Below are positions 23,901-35,900 of a stretch of DNA of 64,000 bases, in pieces (position 1 is the stretch's first letter; each line of letters starts with the position of its first letter). A model generated the notes under the pieces. It did no database searches, was not told the DNA's origin, and saw nothing but the letters and a program-made list of their open reading frames with translations. Source of the stretch: Sphaerolaimus hirsutus (taxonomy: Eukaryota; Nematoda; Chromadorea; Monhysterida; Sphaerolaimidae); contig OZ038460.1 of assembly GCA_964036195.1 (NCBI GenBank), positions 14,511,504-14,575,503 on the forward strand, written 5' to 3'. The position numbers and the translations under genes were made by a program.

Positions 23901-26900
23901 AAGGAAGGACAAAATGGAGGTATTGAGGATCTGTCAATGTTGTCTGTGATGTAGTTAAACATGTATTTTAATTTTTTTATATCAACCCGGAAGTATTTGA
24001 ATGGGTATGGAAGCATTTTGAAAAATGATGTGGCAAAAAATTTATTTAGTTCGCTAAAAAATGATTTTTTTGCATGCAGTCTAGATCGCATAAAAATAAG
24101 AGAGTGTAGTTTTACTTTAATTTATTAGCTAGAAAGAAAGTGACGCTGTTGTTTCATGCTGTGGTGCGTAAATGGTCAGTGGTGACTGAGGACATGTAGT
24201 ATTTGTAACTTTTGCTGCAAAATTTGAAATGTTGACACCATGGCTGTAGGTCTAGTGTGAACTGTACAATTCCGGGTGAGAGACAAAAGTGATTCCAATA
24301 CGATTATACTGAGTACACTGAAATATAGTTGGTGCAGTGATGATTGGTGTTGAGATGAGAGGCAATTAAAAGAATTGAGTTTAACTCAACAAACATGATC
24401 CCATGTTTAAATGCCTACTCCTTTGGCTTGCTGTGAGAGCAGCCCAGTCCGCCGATCTCATCGAAACAAGCACCCATACAACGATTATTACTGAACTTTT
24501 GACACTGCGCTTGACAATTTGTATAACATTGTGCATGACCCTTGACTTCAAACTTTACAGGGTGCGGGAGTGGCACCAGAATGTTATGTCTGCGTAGGAA
24601 TTGTGCACCCTCTGCGCCTCGGGGGTGTTCACGTGCTGCCGCACCTTGTCGCACAGAACGCACAGGTGCTGCGATGTACGAATTTGGCATTTGGACTAGG
24701 GCTCGAAACTCGATTTTTTTCAAACTCGTTTTCGAGTCGCAACCACAAAATTTTTCCGGTCGAGTCGGCGAGTCGAGTCGGGCGAGTTTGTGAAAAGTCA
24801 AGTCGAGTCAGGCAAAAATCTCGAGTCTCGAGTCGAGTCGGATGCGTTACTTTTTGGAATGACTTGCAGAAATTTCAGATACTGGTTTCTCTACCAATGT
24901 TTTCACACACACACTTAATGAAGTCTAATACATACAGTTCATTTTTATACCAAGATAAAGCAAAACTTTTTGTCACACATTTTCACTCTATTGATGTTCC
25001 CACAAAAAGTTGCAAAAAAACAGCCTGGCAATGGAAAAACAACATATTTTATTGACCCAGTTTTTATAATAAGTACAATTTTTTAAAGAAAATTATTGAT
25101 AAAATTACATCCCTAAACCGGCCAGGAAATTACATGCATGGTTGTTAAAATGTATTTACATTTAATCGATAAATACGTACTGTATTAACTCGAAATACCC
25201 CCCCCCCCTCGAAATACCCCCCTCAAAATGGGCACTATGAGTTTGTGGTCCGGGAAATGCATAACAGACGTTCAAAACACTTACTGTGTTACGTTAGAAC
25301 ATCGTTTATACCATCTACATCCTTATATAAGGCTGTAAAAACTTATAAATGGTGGTTATTGTTGCATTTTTCACGTTTTTCTCTCAAAATGTTCACTGTA
25401 AAAAAAATAAACCCCCGGGGGTAATTCGAGGAAATACGGTATCTAAGAGTATAAACATACTGATAAATTTTGCATTCGGCGTCGAAATGCGCGCTTGCGC
25501 GCAAAAATTTTGAAAAAATGTTTCAAAATCCACATTAAATAAGATATCTTTGACATGCTTCAATGGTGATCCCCGACTCGAAATTTGCCAAAATTTCGAG
25601 TCGAATCTGGCAAAAACCTCGAGTCTCGAGTTTGGGGCATATTTTTTCGGTCGAGTCGAGTCGGTACCAAATTTTACCCTCGAGTCACGAGTCGAGTCGA
25701 GTTCGAGCCCTAATTTGGACTCTATCAAGCATCCAGTCAGTTGACCATTACCCAAGTTTTACTGCTTTATTCCGGGAAAAAAATACCTAAGTCTCTAACT
25801 TTCCAAAGTTTTTGGCATACTTTTCGAATATCAATTGTTTACACTAGACTATCGAATAAAAAAAAATTCTTGTTAATTTTAAGTATACGTATTCGAAATA
25901 CGGCATCTCTCATTGGAGAATAAAAACTATAAAAAAACGTTTTCAAATTTTTTGCTTGCCATCGTTACATCGATAGAAGGCACCACAGACCAGTGATGGC
26001 TGTGGGTGCGACATTTTTTACCACACACCACACTTTTCGACACCACACTTTTTAGATCACTAGTGTTTCCAGATTTCTGTGTGAAGACCTTTATTATGCT
26101 GTATTTCAATTAGAAGAATATTTAACCCCAGCTGGTACTGCATCCTGGATTTTAAATTCGTGTCTCCATTGAAAATAGCTCAAGTAGGCACTGGAGTTTG
26201 AGATGAGACTCTTCAGATAGTCAGCCAAATGTTTTGGTGATTTGAAATCATCTGCAGCTATGAACGAGTCCCTCGGCACCAGTGAATCCTGGTAAAGTGC
26301 ACCTGTACAGGAATGAATGCAACTATTTGCTGTATTTCTTTATATGCGATTACTGTGACGAAATTCGACAAGTCATTTTCGTAGAAAAATACTAAAAAAT
26401 TGAACACGTTTTTCCAAAGGGCTAGCCATCGTGAATGACCATAGGCAAGAACGTATCCACGGGACCCCCAGGCCTGCAGCCCCCCCCCCCCGCTCCCGGG
26501 GTGAGACCTAAAAATACCGGAAAATACAACTTTTCCTATACATTTTTCATCCTCGGTGCAAAAATTTCGCGCGCTGGCGAGCGTCCCTCCGCTCCAATAC
26601 ATAATTATCACCGGTGACACTATGTGAGTAAAAGTGGACGTCAAAAATTTTGAAATTCTAAAAAAATTTTAAACGTAAATGTATATACCGTTCAACTAGT
26701 GAATTTATGTAGAGGGTTGTTTACACTTCCGAGCTTACAGTGATCAAAACATTTCAGTTCTACTTTGACGTTGGGCGATTCGGTGGGCGAACGTGGCGTT
26801 GACGTTTTTGGCGACGTTGCTGCGCTACACTGGCAACGCAACGTATATTTCCGTTTTTCTGGTGCCCCATTGTGTTTTGTGTGTCCATTTGGCCAAGGAA

Positions 26901-29900
26901 AGGATTGGAGGTATTGAGGATCTGACACAAAGTTGACGCTGTGATGTAAATAGGTGTTTTTTCAATTTTTTATATTTTTTTATCTACTAGAAAGTATTTT
27001 TTGGAGCAATTAAGTGTGACAAGTGAGATGGCAACAATTTTTGTGGCAAGTTGACTAGAAGAATAATTTTTACCTGCGGTTTAGATTGCATAATAAAGTT
27101 TGATTTTTTCTCTAAGTGAAAAAGGAGTGACACTGTTGTTACGTGTCATATTGCGTGAATGGTCAGTGATGACTGAGGACACATAGGTTGATATTTGACT
27201 TTAACTTTCGCTGCAATTTTGGAGGTAAAGGCTGTGGCTATTGGTCTAGTATGCACTGTACATTTCTGCATTTCCGGTTGAAAGACAAAAGTTGATTTTC
27301 AAGCGATTTTACAAAAGTACACTGAAATATAGTGGTGCGGTGATGATTGGTGTTGAGATGAGAGGTAATTAAAAGAATTGAGTCTAACTCGACAAACATG
27401 ATTTCATGTTTAAATGCCTACTCCCTTGGCTTGCTGTGAGAGCAGCCCAGTCCGCCGATCTCATCGAAACAAGCACCCATACAGTGACAAGTGTACTTAT
27501 TTTTTTGATTAGATTGAACAGTTCGGTTATTTTGGGGTGTGGTTTTTGTGCAGTGCGTATGGGACCAAAAGTCATGGTTAACTAATTATAATTCTGGTAG
27601 CAGAATGAGTGGTGTAGCAGCGAAAGTGGTCATTTTCTAGAGATAAGTGTCTTCGATGGTTAGTGGCTGTTGCGTTTCAGCATGTGGCAGTGGATTCACT
27701 TAAGTATTTTGTTCAGTTTCGAATTGCTAAAATCATGCGATCTAAACATGCATTTGAGTTTTAAAAGATTGAAATTGTCAAGTTTCTGGTTGCCAATCAT
27801 TTGCGTTCGTATTTTGCATCATACCGATTTCACATTTATTTCAACTTTAGGTTTGGCAGGGAATAGGTAAAACTCGACTATGTTAATTTTTATCTGACTT
27901 TTCTTAGTTTTGCAACTTCGCTATTTTTTATCTACCTAATCCTAGATCGTTTTTGAGTATTTCCTTTTCCTAAACTGATAGCTTGACATTTGGATATTTA
28001 GGAATTTATGCAAATTTCGTGATTGATCTTTAGTATACAAAGAGATGAAATAGTAAGCCGCTTAGTTTTTTCTGTTTTTCCCAAATATTTTGATAAGTGT
28101 AAAGGTGATTTGATTTGAATATGTAGTTTATCACTTTAGTGGAATTTCCGTTCAGCGTCTTTAAAATGGTACCGTAATTTTTGTTTTCCTTGACAGTCAG
28201 TGTGAAAGTTAATTCCGTTCGCCTTACCGGTATCCTAATCTCATTATGGATTATCCCCCCTACGACATTTTGTCATTGTGCATTAATAATATGTGTGCGT
28301 CTTATGTTTTGGATATCAACGTTGTGTTCGTTTACTATACGCTCTTTTTGCTGATGGGATTATTGTTCGCCTGTCTATTCGTTTCGCTTATCGCTGTGTG
28401 TTTCCCCGTTCGTGGTGGTGGTTTTGGATTTTCGGTAGAGTTCGCTGAATAATTTTTGAATCGCCCGCCATTTTTTCGCGCTAAAACTTGTTTTTACAGT
28501 ATCTCTTGTGTTTTTCCTTTTCTCTCCATTCTTCTCGCATTCGTTCATTTTTCTATTTTCGTTCCCATCCATTTTTTTTGTGCGTGAATTCTTTGTGTTT
28601 TTGTGTGCCTTGATCGACATATCCTGCAAACTGACGCCGTGAATAATTTTAGGTATGCCCATTTTCAAATTCTGCGTGTCTGTCATATCTGCTGTAAGCA
28701 TGCTTCTCGTGGTATGTGGAAGTGCTGTCTGGACTTGGCTTATGTTGTTGCGTATAAAAGCGTACCGTAATTTAGAGTAGGGGTCGATTCAGTCAAATTG
28801 CTTTGGTTTTATTTCTTGGAGTATTTCGAAAGTTTTGTGCCGCTGGTTAGAAACTCGCTCTCAGTTTGTTCCCTGTGTTCTACTTGAATGTGTGAATTCT
28901 GAGACTAAAATCGCCTAAAATAAAAACTCTTCTAAAAAACTTCGGACCCCTTGGTGTAAATTAGACATTCAACTAATTTCTAGCGCGTTGATAAAAACGC
29001 CATTCACTAAATGCTAACCTAATTGACGTAGCGTACACCTGTGAATTCACTCCGGTGGATTCACCATTGTGCGTTGCGAATTAAATCGGTAGTCGTTTTT
29101 CCGTTGCCTTACTTTGACGCTCATCCAACGAGTAGGTGTGAGATCGGTAAAACTTGGCAGTGTGCCATAGTAGAATTTGGTTGAGTAAAAAGTAGTCGGG
29201 TGAAAATTCATGACAACTAATCCATGAAATTGTGTGCCTGTGGCTGTGTATGAGCGTGTATGTACATACATATACAGCTGCTTCTGGCGCTGGCGCCAGC
29301 GCCAATAGCGCCATGGCGTGGCGCCTATCAATGGCGCCAGCGCCATGGCGCCATTCCGTCACTGTGAAGGCAAAATTTCGATGGGGGGCTGAGCCCTCCC
29401 CCCGGTTTGCCGGCCTCCGTAAACAAGCAGCCCCCCCCCCGCTCAAAAATCCTGGATACGTCCCTGACCATAGGCGCCATGTATCAAAAAAGATTGTAGG
29501 AAACAAACACCAATCTTACTTACCGTGCAGCACAACTGGCACCACAAAATTTACAATTTTACCAAATTTCTCTGTAATATAATCTAAGCAAATGCTATTT
29601 TCAAAGGCCAAGTAGAAGTAGTAATCATTCTTCAACATTGCTTTGGCTTCATCATTGTCTATGGTACGGCGCTGCGGGCCACATTTCCCATGAATGTCAA
29701 CGTCAATGTGGCTGGAAAAAAGTGCTGACATTTTATTTGGTTGCAATGATTAACTTCAATATTTTTTAGTCCTACATAGTGATGGTCAATATGATGGCGC
29801 CAAAGGGCTAGTTTCAACTACAATAACCAACAAACCAACCAAGTTCAAGCAAACTGCTAGTTTGACCTATAATAACTTCTGCAGTGTTCCGCTGATTTTT

Positions 29901-32900
29901 AATGACTACCTAGTGGGTTATGCCTGCATTCTAAGAAAAAATGAAGATGTATGAGTTTGTGAGTAAAATTGGGTGTCCAAAAATTTGTAAAATGCTGAAA
30001 ATTTAAATTAAAATTTTATATGTGTTCACCTAGTGAATTTATGTTGATATTTGTTTACACTTCCGAGCTTTTAGTTTTTAAACATTCCAGCACTACTTCA
30101 ACGTTGGTTTTGGGTGATTCGGTGGGCGAACGTGGCATTGGCGTGTACGTACGTACGAGTGGTGTCTACGTCTACACGGTGGTGCTACGTTGGCAGAGTT
30201 TTTTAGTTTTTCCGGTGCCCCACTTTTGTGTCATGTGTCATTTTGGCAAAGGAAGGACAAAATGGAGGTATTGAGGATCTGTCAATGTTGTCTGTGATGT
30301 AGTTAAACATGTATTTTAATTTTTTTATATCAACCCGGAAGTATTTGAATGGGTATGGAAGCATTTTGAAAAATGATGTGGCAAAAAATTTATTTAGTTC
30401 GCTAAAAAATGATTTTTTTGCATGCAGTCTAGATCGCATAAAAATAAGAGAGTGTAGTTTTACTTTAATTTATTAGCTAGAAAGAAAGTGACGCTGTTGT
30501 TTCATGCTGTGGTGCGTAAATGGTCAGTGGTGACTGAGGACATGTAGTATTTGTAACTTTTGCTGCAAAATTTGAAATGTTGACACCATGGCTGTAGGTC
30601 TAGTGTGAACTGTACAATTCCGGGTGAGAGACAAAAGTGATTCCAATACGATTATACTGAGTACACTGAAATATAGTTGGTGCAGTGATGATTGGTGTTG
30701 AGATGAGAGGCAATTAAAAGAATTGAGTTTAACTCAACAAACATGATCCCATGTTTAAATGCCTACTCCTTTGGCTTGCTGTGAGAGCAGCCCAGTCCGC
30801 CGATCTCATCGAAACAAGCACCCATACAGTGACAAGTGTACTCATTTTTGCTCTAAATTGAAAGTTCGGTTGTTTCGGGGGTGTGGTCTTGTACAGTGCG
30901 CATGGGATTGACAGTCATGGTTAAGTTACCTATTCTGGTAGCAGATGAGTGGTAGCAGCGAGAAGGGTTTTAAGAAGAAAAGTGTCTTGGGTCATTAATG
31001 GCTGTTGCATTTCGGCATGTGGCAGTGGATTCACTTAATTTTAATTGAGTCTTTTTTTCTATAAGAATGCAATCTGGACATGCATTTGAGTTTTTACTGA
31101 ATAAAAAGTTCGAATTGTTAAGTTGCCAATCATAATGCAACCTTCCGTATTTACATTTGAGTTCTTTTTTCAATTTCATTTTTTTTAAGCTCCAAGTTTT
31201 TGTAGAAAATAGGTAAAACTCGATTCTTTATTTTTATCATTTTTTCAATTTGTTTTGGCAACATCATAAGTTTTATTTACCTAATCCCAGTTCGTTCTAA
31301 AATGCATTCTTCCTTTTCCTTAAACTGATAGGTTGGCATTTGGATATGTAGGAATTTTATGCAAATTTTGACCGATCTTTGTTAGCTAAGAGATGAAATA
31401 ATAACGCCGCTCATTTCTAAGTATTTTTGATAGTTTTTGATTTTTGAAAGGTGATTCGATTTTATTTTATTTTTTATCATTTTGGAATTTCCGTTAGGGT
31501 TCTTTATAAAGGTACTGTAGTTTTCATAATTTCCTTGACAGTCAGTGGGAATTAAGTTTCATTCGCCTTACCGGTATCCTAATCTTATCCTCTTTAAGGA
31601 TCATCCTCTTTACAACATTTTATCATTGTGCATCAAAAATACATGTGCTTCTTACACTTTGGATATCAATGTTGTGTTCGTTTATTACGTGCTCTTTTTG
31701 CTAATGGGATTATTGTTCGCTGGTTTATTCGCTTCTACTATCGCCGTGTGTTTTCCCGTGTGTGGTGGTGGATTTGGATTCTCCGTTGAGTTCGCCTAAT
31801 AATTTTAAATCGCCCGCCATTTTTTCACGCTAAAGTCCGTTTTTATAGCATTTTTCCTTTTCTCTCCAATTTTTCTCATGCTCGTTCCGTGTGAATTCTT
31901 TGTGTTTTTGATCGACATATCCGTAAAACTGACGCCATGAATAATTTAGGTATGCCTGAATTGAAATTCCATGTGGCTATCAAATCGTTGGTGGGTCATT
32001 TTCTCGTGGTATGTGGAAGCCAGTCTGGATTTGTATTATGTTGATGCATTTAAAAGCTTACCGTTACCTAGAATAGGGGTCGATTCAGTCGAATTACTTT
32101 GTTTCCAGTTTTTTGAAAGTTTTGTGCCGCTGGTTTTGAACTCGCTCTCAGTTGTTTCCATTGCTATACCTTTCTGATGTGTGAATCCCGAGTCTAAAAA
32201 TTTCGCCTAAATAAAAACTCTTCAAAAAAACTTCGGGCCCCTTGGTGTAAATTAGACATCCAACTAATCTACTGCGTTGATAAAGGCGCCATTCGCTAAT
32301 TAACTAACTAAGTTGACGTGACGTACACCCGTGAATTCCATTCCGGTGGATTCACCATTGTGTGGTTGCGATTCAATTTGTAGTCGATTTTCCGTTGCTT
32401 TAATTTGACGCTCAATCAAACGTGCAAGTGTGAGATCGGTAAAACTTGGCATCGAGCCAGATTTGGAAAATTGGTTGAGTAAAAAGTAGTTGAGTGAAAA
32501 TTCATGACAAATGCACACTTATACAGTCACTTTTTTGATTTTTATTATCCCTTGAATTCTCTGAAATACTCTGAGGTACTTATGAAAATATAAACATTGT
32601 ACCCATGCATTGTACGCTGTACACATTTTCACGCACATTTCAGAGTAAACGTAAATACGCACCATAAACTACACTGACTAACCGCGCCAACTCCTTCACA
32701 TACATTTCCCTCTTGCTGCTAGCGTCGCAATTGCTCACAATCCAGGGGGCACTCCCAGACCCAGTACAAGACCCTGTAAGTGTAAAAGATTCTGTAAAAT
32801 GTCATGTGTCATGTAAACAACCCTGGAAAATGTGAAATGTCATGTAAAAGACCCTGTAATGTGTCATGTGTATCCAAATCTTATGCTTTTGAATCCATAT

Positions 32901-35900
32901 ATTATGTCAAAAGTAAGTAAGTTGGATACAAAAACATTGGATTTGGATACGATAAAATAAGATTACATGACATAACACATGACACATTACAGAGCTAGTT
33001 ACATGCCATTTGACACTTTACATTGTCTTTTACATGACACATGACATTTTACAGGATCTTTTACATGGCACATGACATTTTACATGGTATTTTACACTTC
33101 ACATTGTACAGGGTACTTCACATTTTACAGGGTCTGTAACAGGGTCTGGGAGTGGCACCAGGCCACTGGCTTGCTTTTCCTCTGCAAAATCTCACTCAAT
33201 TCACGCGAGACATTTCTTGAACTGGTTTCATTCGCAGTGAGATTTTCATATCTGAAGTATGGCCCAAAGATGTCACTGTCAAGGCGATAAGTCAGCGTCC
33301 AATTGAAGAAGTTCTCCAGTGATTTCTTTATATGATCGGTCTGTCATAGGAATTTAATTTCTATGAATTTTTTGACAACTTACATAGCACTATTGACAAA
33401 ATAAAATAGGTATCATATTTCTTGATTTCTAATAGATTTCTCAAATAAAAGGAGTTGTTTTGGCATTTTGTTACACGTGAAGTGATAAAGCGGCAGCCTG
33501 CAATCATAGTTGTTAAAATGTATTTACGTTTACTCAAAAATATTTATACTCAAGTAATGTGTACGAGTAATAACTACATTTACATTTATTCTGATAGAAA
33601 GTCCGTGTAATTTTATAAAGTACTCGAGTACAGCAAACGTATATTGACTTTTCTATGGCATAGAAGGGGAAAAAAGAAAAAAACTAAAATGATGGAAAAG
33701 TAGTCAACATTTGGTATATAAGCTAAAATAGCTGGAAATTGGCATAAAAATGAACTAGTGAATTTGAAACTTAAAATGGGCAAAAGAAGTATGCAAATTT
33801 TGAGGTGATTTTCAGTGAAAAATTGGTCGAAAATTCCTCACAATACTCACATACTCACTTTTACATTTTCCAGGAAAGAGTATTTTACTCACATGTACTC
33901 ATGAGTAAAAGTAAAAAAATTTACTTTAAGTTTTCTATACTCAGCGATGAGTAAAAAAAAAATACTTTACATTTAGGTAAATACTTTGAAAAATGTTCAG
34001 TACTTTGAAGTTCAAAGTTTGAACATCTCTGCCTCCAATATGTAGGTGACAGTTAGATGTTACCTACGTTGGAAGAGTGCCAAGACCCCCCCCAAAATAA
34101 AAAATGGTCACTATCAGTCTGGACGGAGAGCAAAGCATTCAAACGTTTATCAATTTCAACTTGATGCACTGATATTCATATTTTGCTCAAGTTTGATTAA
34201 AAAACTACCTATTTACCTTCAAATGAAAAATGTGTTTGAAAAATGGAGAAAAATACAATGGTAGCTTTCAATGATATGGCGCATTTGCATTGGGCAACAA
34301 AATTGGAAAATGCAAATTACTTACTGGTTGAGTTATACTGTGTGCTGGACTCTCATAATTGTTATAAACATAGATCTGGTCAGCGTGGCGACCAGAAGGC
34401 AGTTCAGCACCATGTAAAGCGAAAAATTAAGTGTCAAATGCCATGTAAAATGTCAATTAAAATATAAAAAAGATTTGCTGAACTTTTGACACATTGCATG
34501 ATAATCGACAAGGACGTACCCAGGGGGTGAGTAGCCCCCCCCTTCCCGGTGAGAACTGAAAAACACCGGGTAAGACAACTTTTGTTACAAATTTTTCAAG
34601 GTTTGTGTGAAAAAATTTTTTCCATGCAAATTTTGACTTTATAACAGCCACCAAAAAGCAGCGATGCATGGAATGCGCTCAAAACTGATGTGCTGCACAA
34701 AGGCACCTTAGTTTAGGACGTGGTATACCAGGTATACGCAAACAGTTGCCAGATTTCATATAGGATGGCATCAAAAAATTTACTCCCCTCCAGTAGGGTT
34801 GGGAACCCGACCCGACCCGATCCGAACCCAATACCCGAACCCAACTCTACTACCCGAACCCGATACCCGACCTCAATGCCTGAACCTGCACTCAATACCC
34901 GAAAATACCCGCAAAATTGTTCCACAGTTCAATTTTTCAAGCAGTTTGGAAGCATTGCCAATACAGCTTCCAGTTGTTTGGTAAACACTTCTTATTGGTT
35001 TGTTTCAATTAATTCAGATCTGAATTTAAAATGTACTGCATGTTTTCATTCACATTTGAAAAATATTATTCAATTGAATGCAATTCAGATAACTGCTTCT
35101 TCGTTGGCCAAAATGGCTGCCAGATATCTGGGTGTACTTGATTCCAGTTTTCTCCTCTAAGTGTGTTCAGTTGCACTGGTTCAGTGAGGTGGTTCTGCAA
35201 GGCACAGTGCCAGAGTGACTTATAAAAAATTGTTTGCTCAACTACAGAATGTCCAGAGTTAAGTTTGCAACTGTTTTGTCATGAGAATTCATATCCTGAG
35301 TGTGCCAACAGTTGATTTATTCGCATCCTGTGACGGTTACTGGAATACTGCCACCATTAACCAATATATTTCAAGCACTGTTGATTTTTTGTTGGGTTTA
35401 GTATTTATATATAGGTATTCTAGTTTGCCACTGGTTTTTACCCAAACATACTGAGGCAAAAACTGTGGACCAAAATGAAACCTGAAAAAATGTTACATCA
35501 TTCTTGGTGCTTCAGCAGCCATTGCATGACACTATGCCCCAACAGGTGTAATCATCACTCACTCTCCCAAAAAAAAACACAGATCCATTAAGCTCAGTTG
35601 CTACAACTGGAAATGAGTACCAAGAATCATTGATTTCTGTGTTCTGTTTCTTCTGTTTCAATCATTGAACACATTTCCGTTAGGTTCACAGTGCAGTGGC
35701 TTCAGCAGTTATTTCCCAAGCTGTTGAGATAACATTGTTGGCCAATCTGAATCCACCAAAAATGTTTCACTACTTTCAGGAACCTCAGCCAGCATGGTGT
35801 GGTGGTACACACAACAACTGGAGCTATGTTTAAATCACAATTCAATGGTCATACTTTTTTGCAAGAATATTTTTTTGAAAAACTGCTGCATCTCCATGTG

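Larger units (their letters stand above)
18120..24480. repeat. Tandem duplication, unit 1 (6361 bp)
   Basis: This stretch recurs at 24481-30828 with only scattered single-base changes and small indels; the offset drifts from 6361 to 6348. The left breakpoint lies inside the 18050-18215 introner and the right one inside a diverged second copy of the 2.6-kb repeat, immediately after CAAGCACCCATACA. It carries fucosyltransferase exons a, b and c. Confidence 0.95.

Noticed and set aside
24577-29711. Duplicate exons a-b-c as a separate second fucosyltransferase gene
   Set aside because: There is only one anchor exon, one set of N-terminal exons and one last exon, so this is one locus with an internal duplication.
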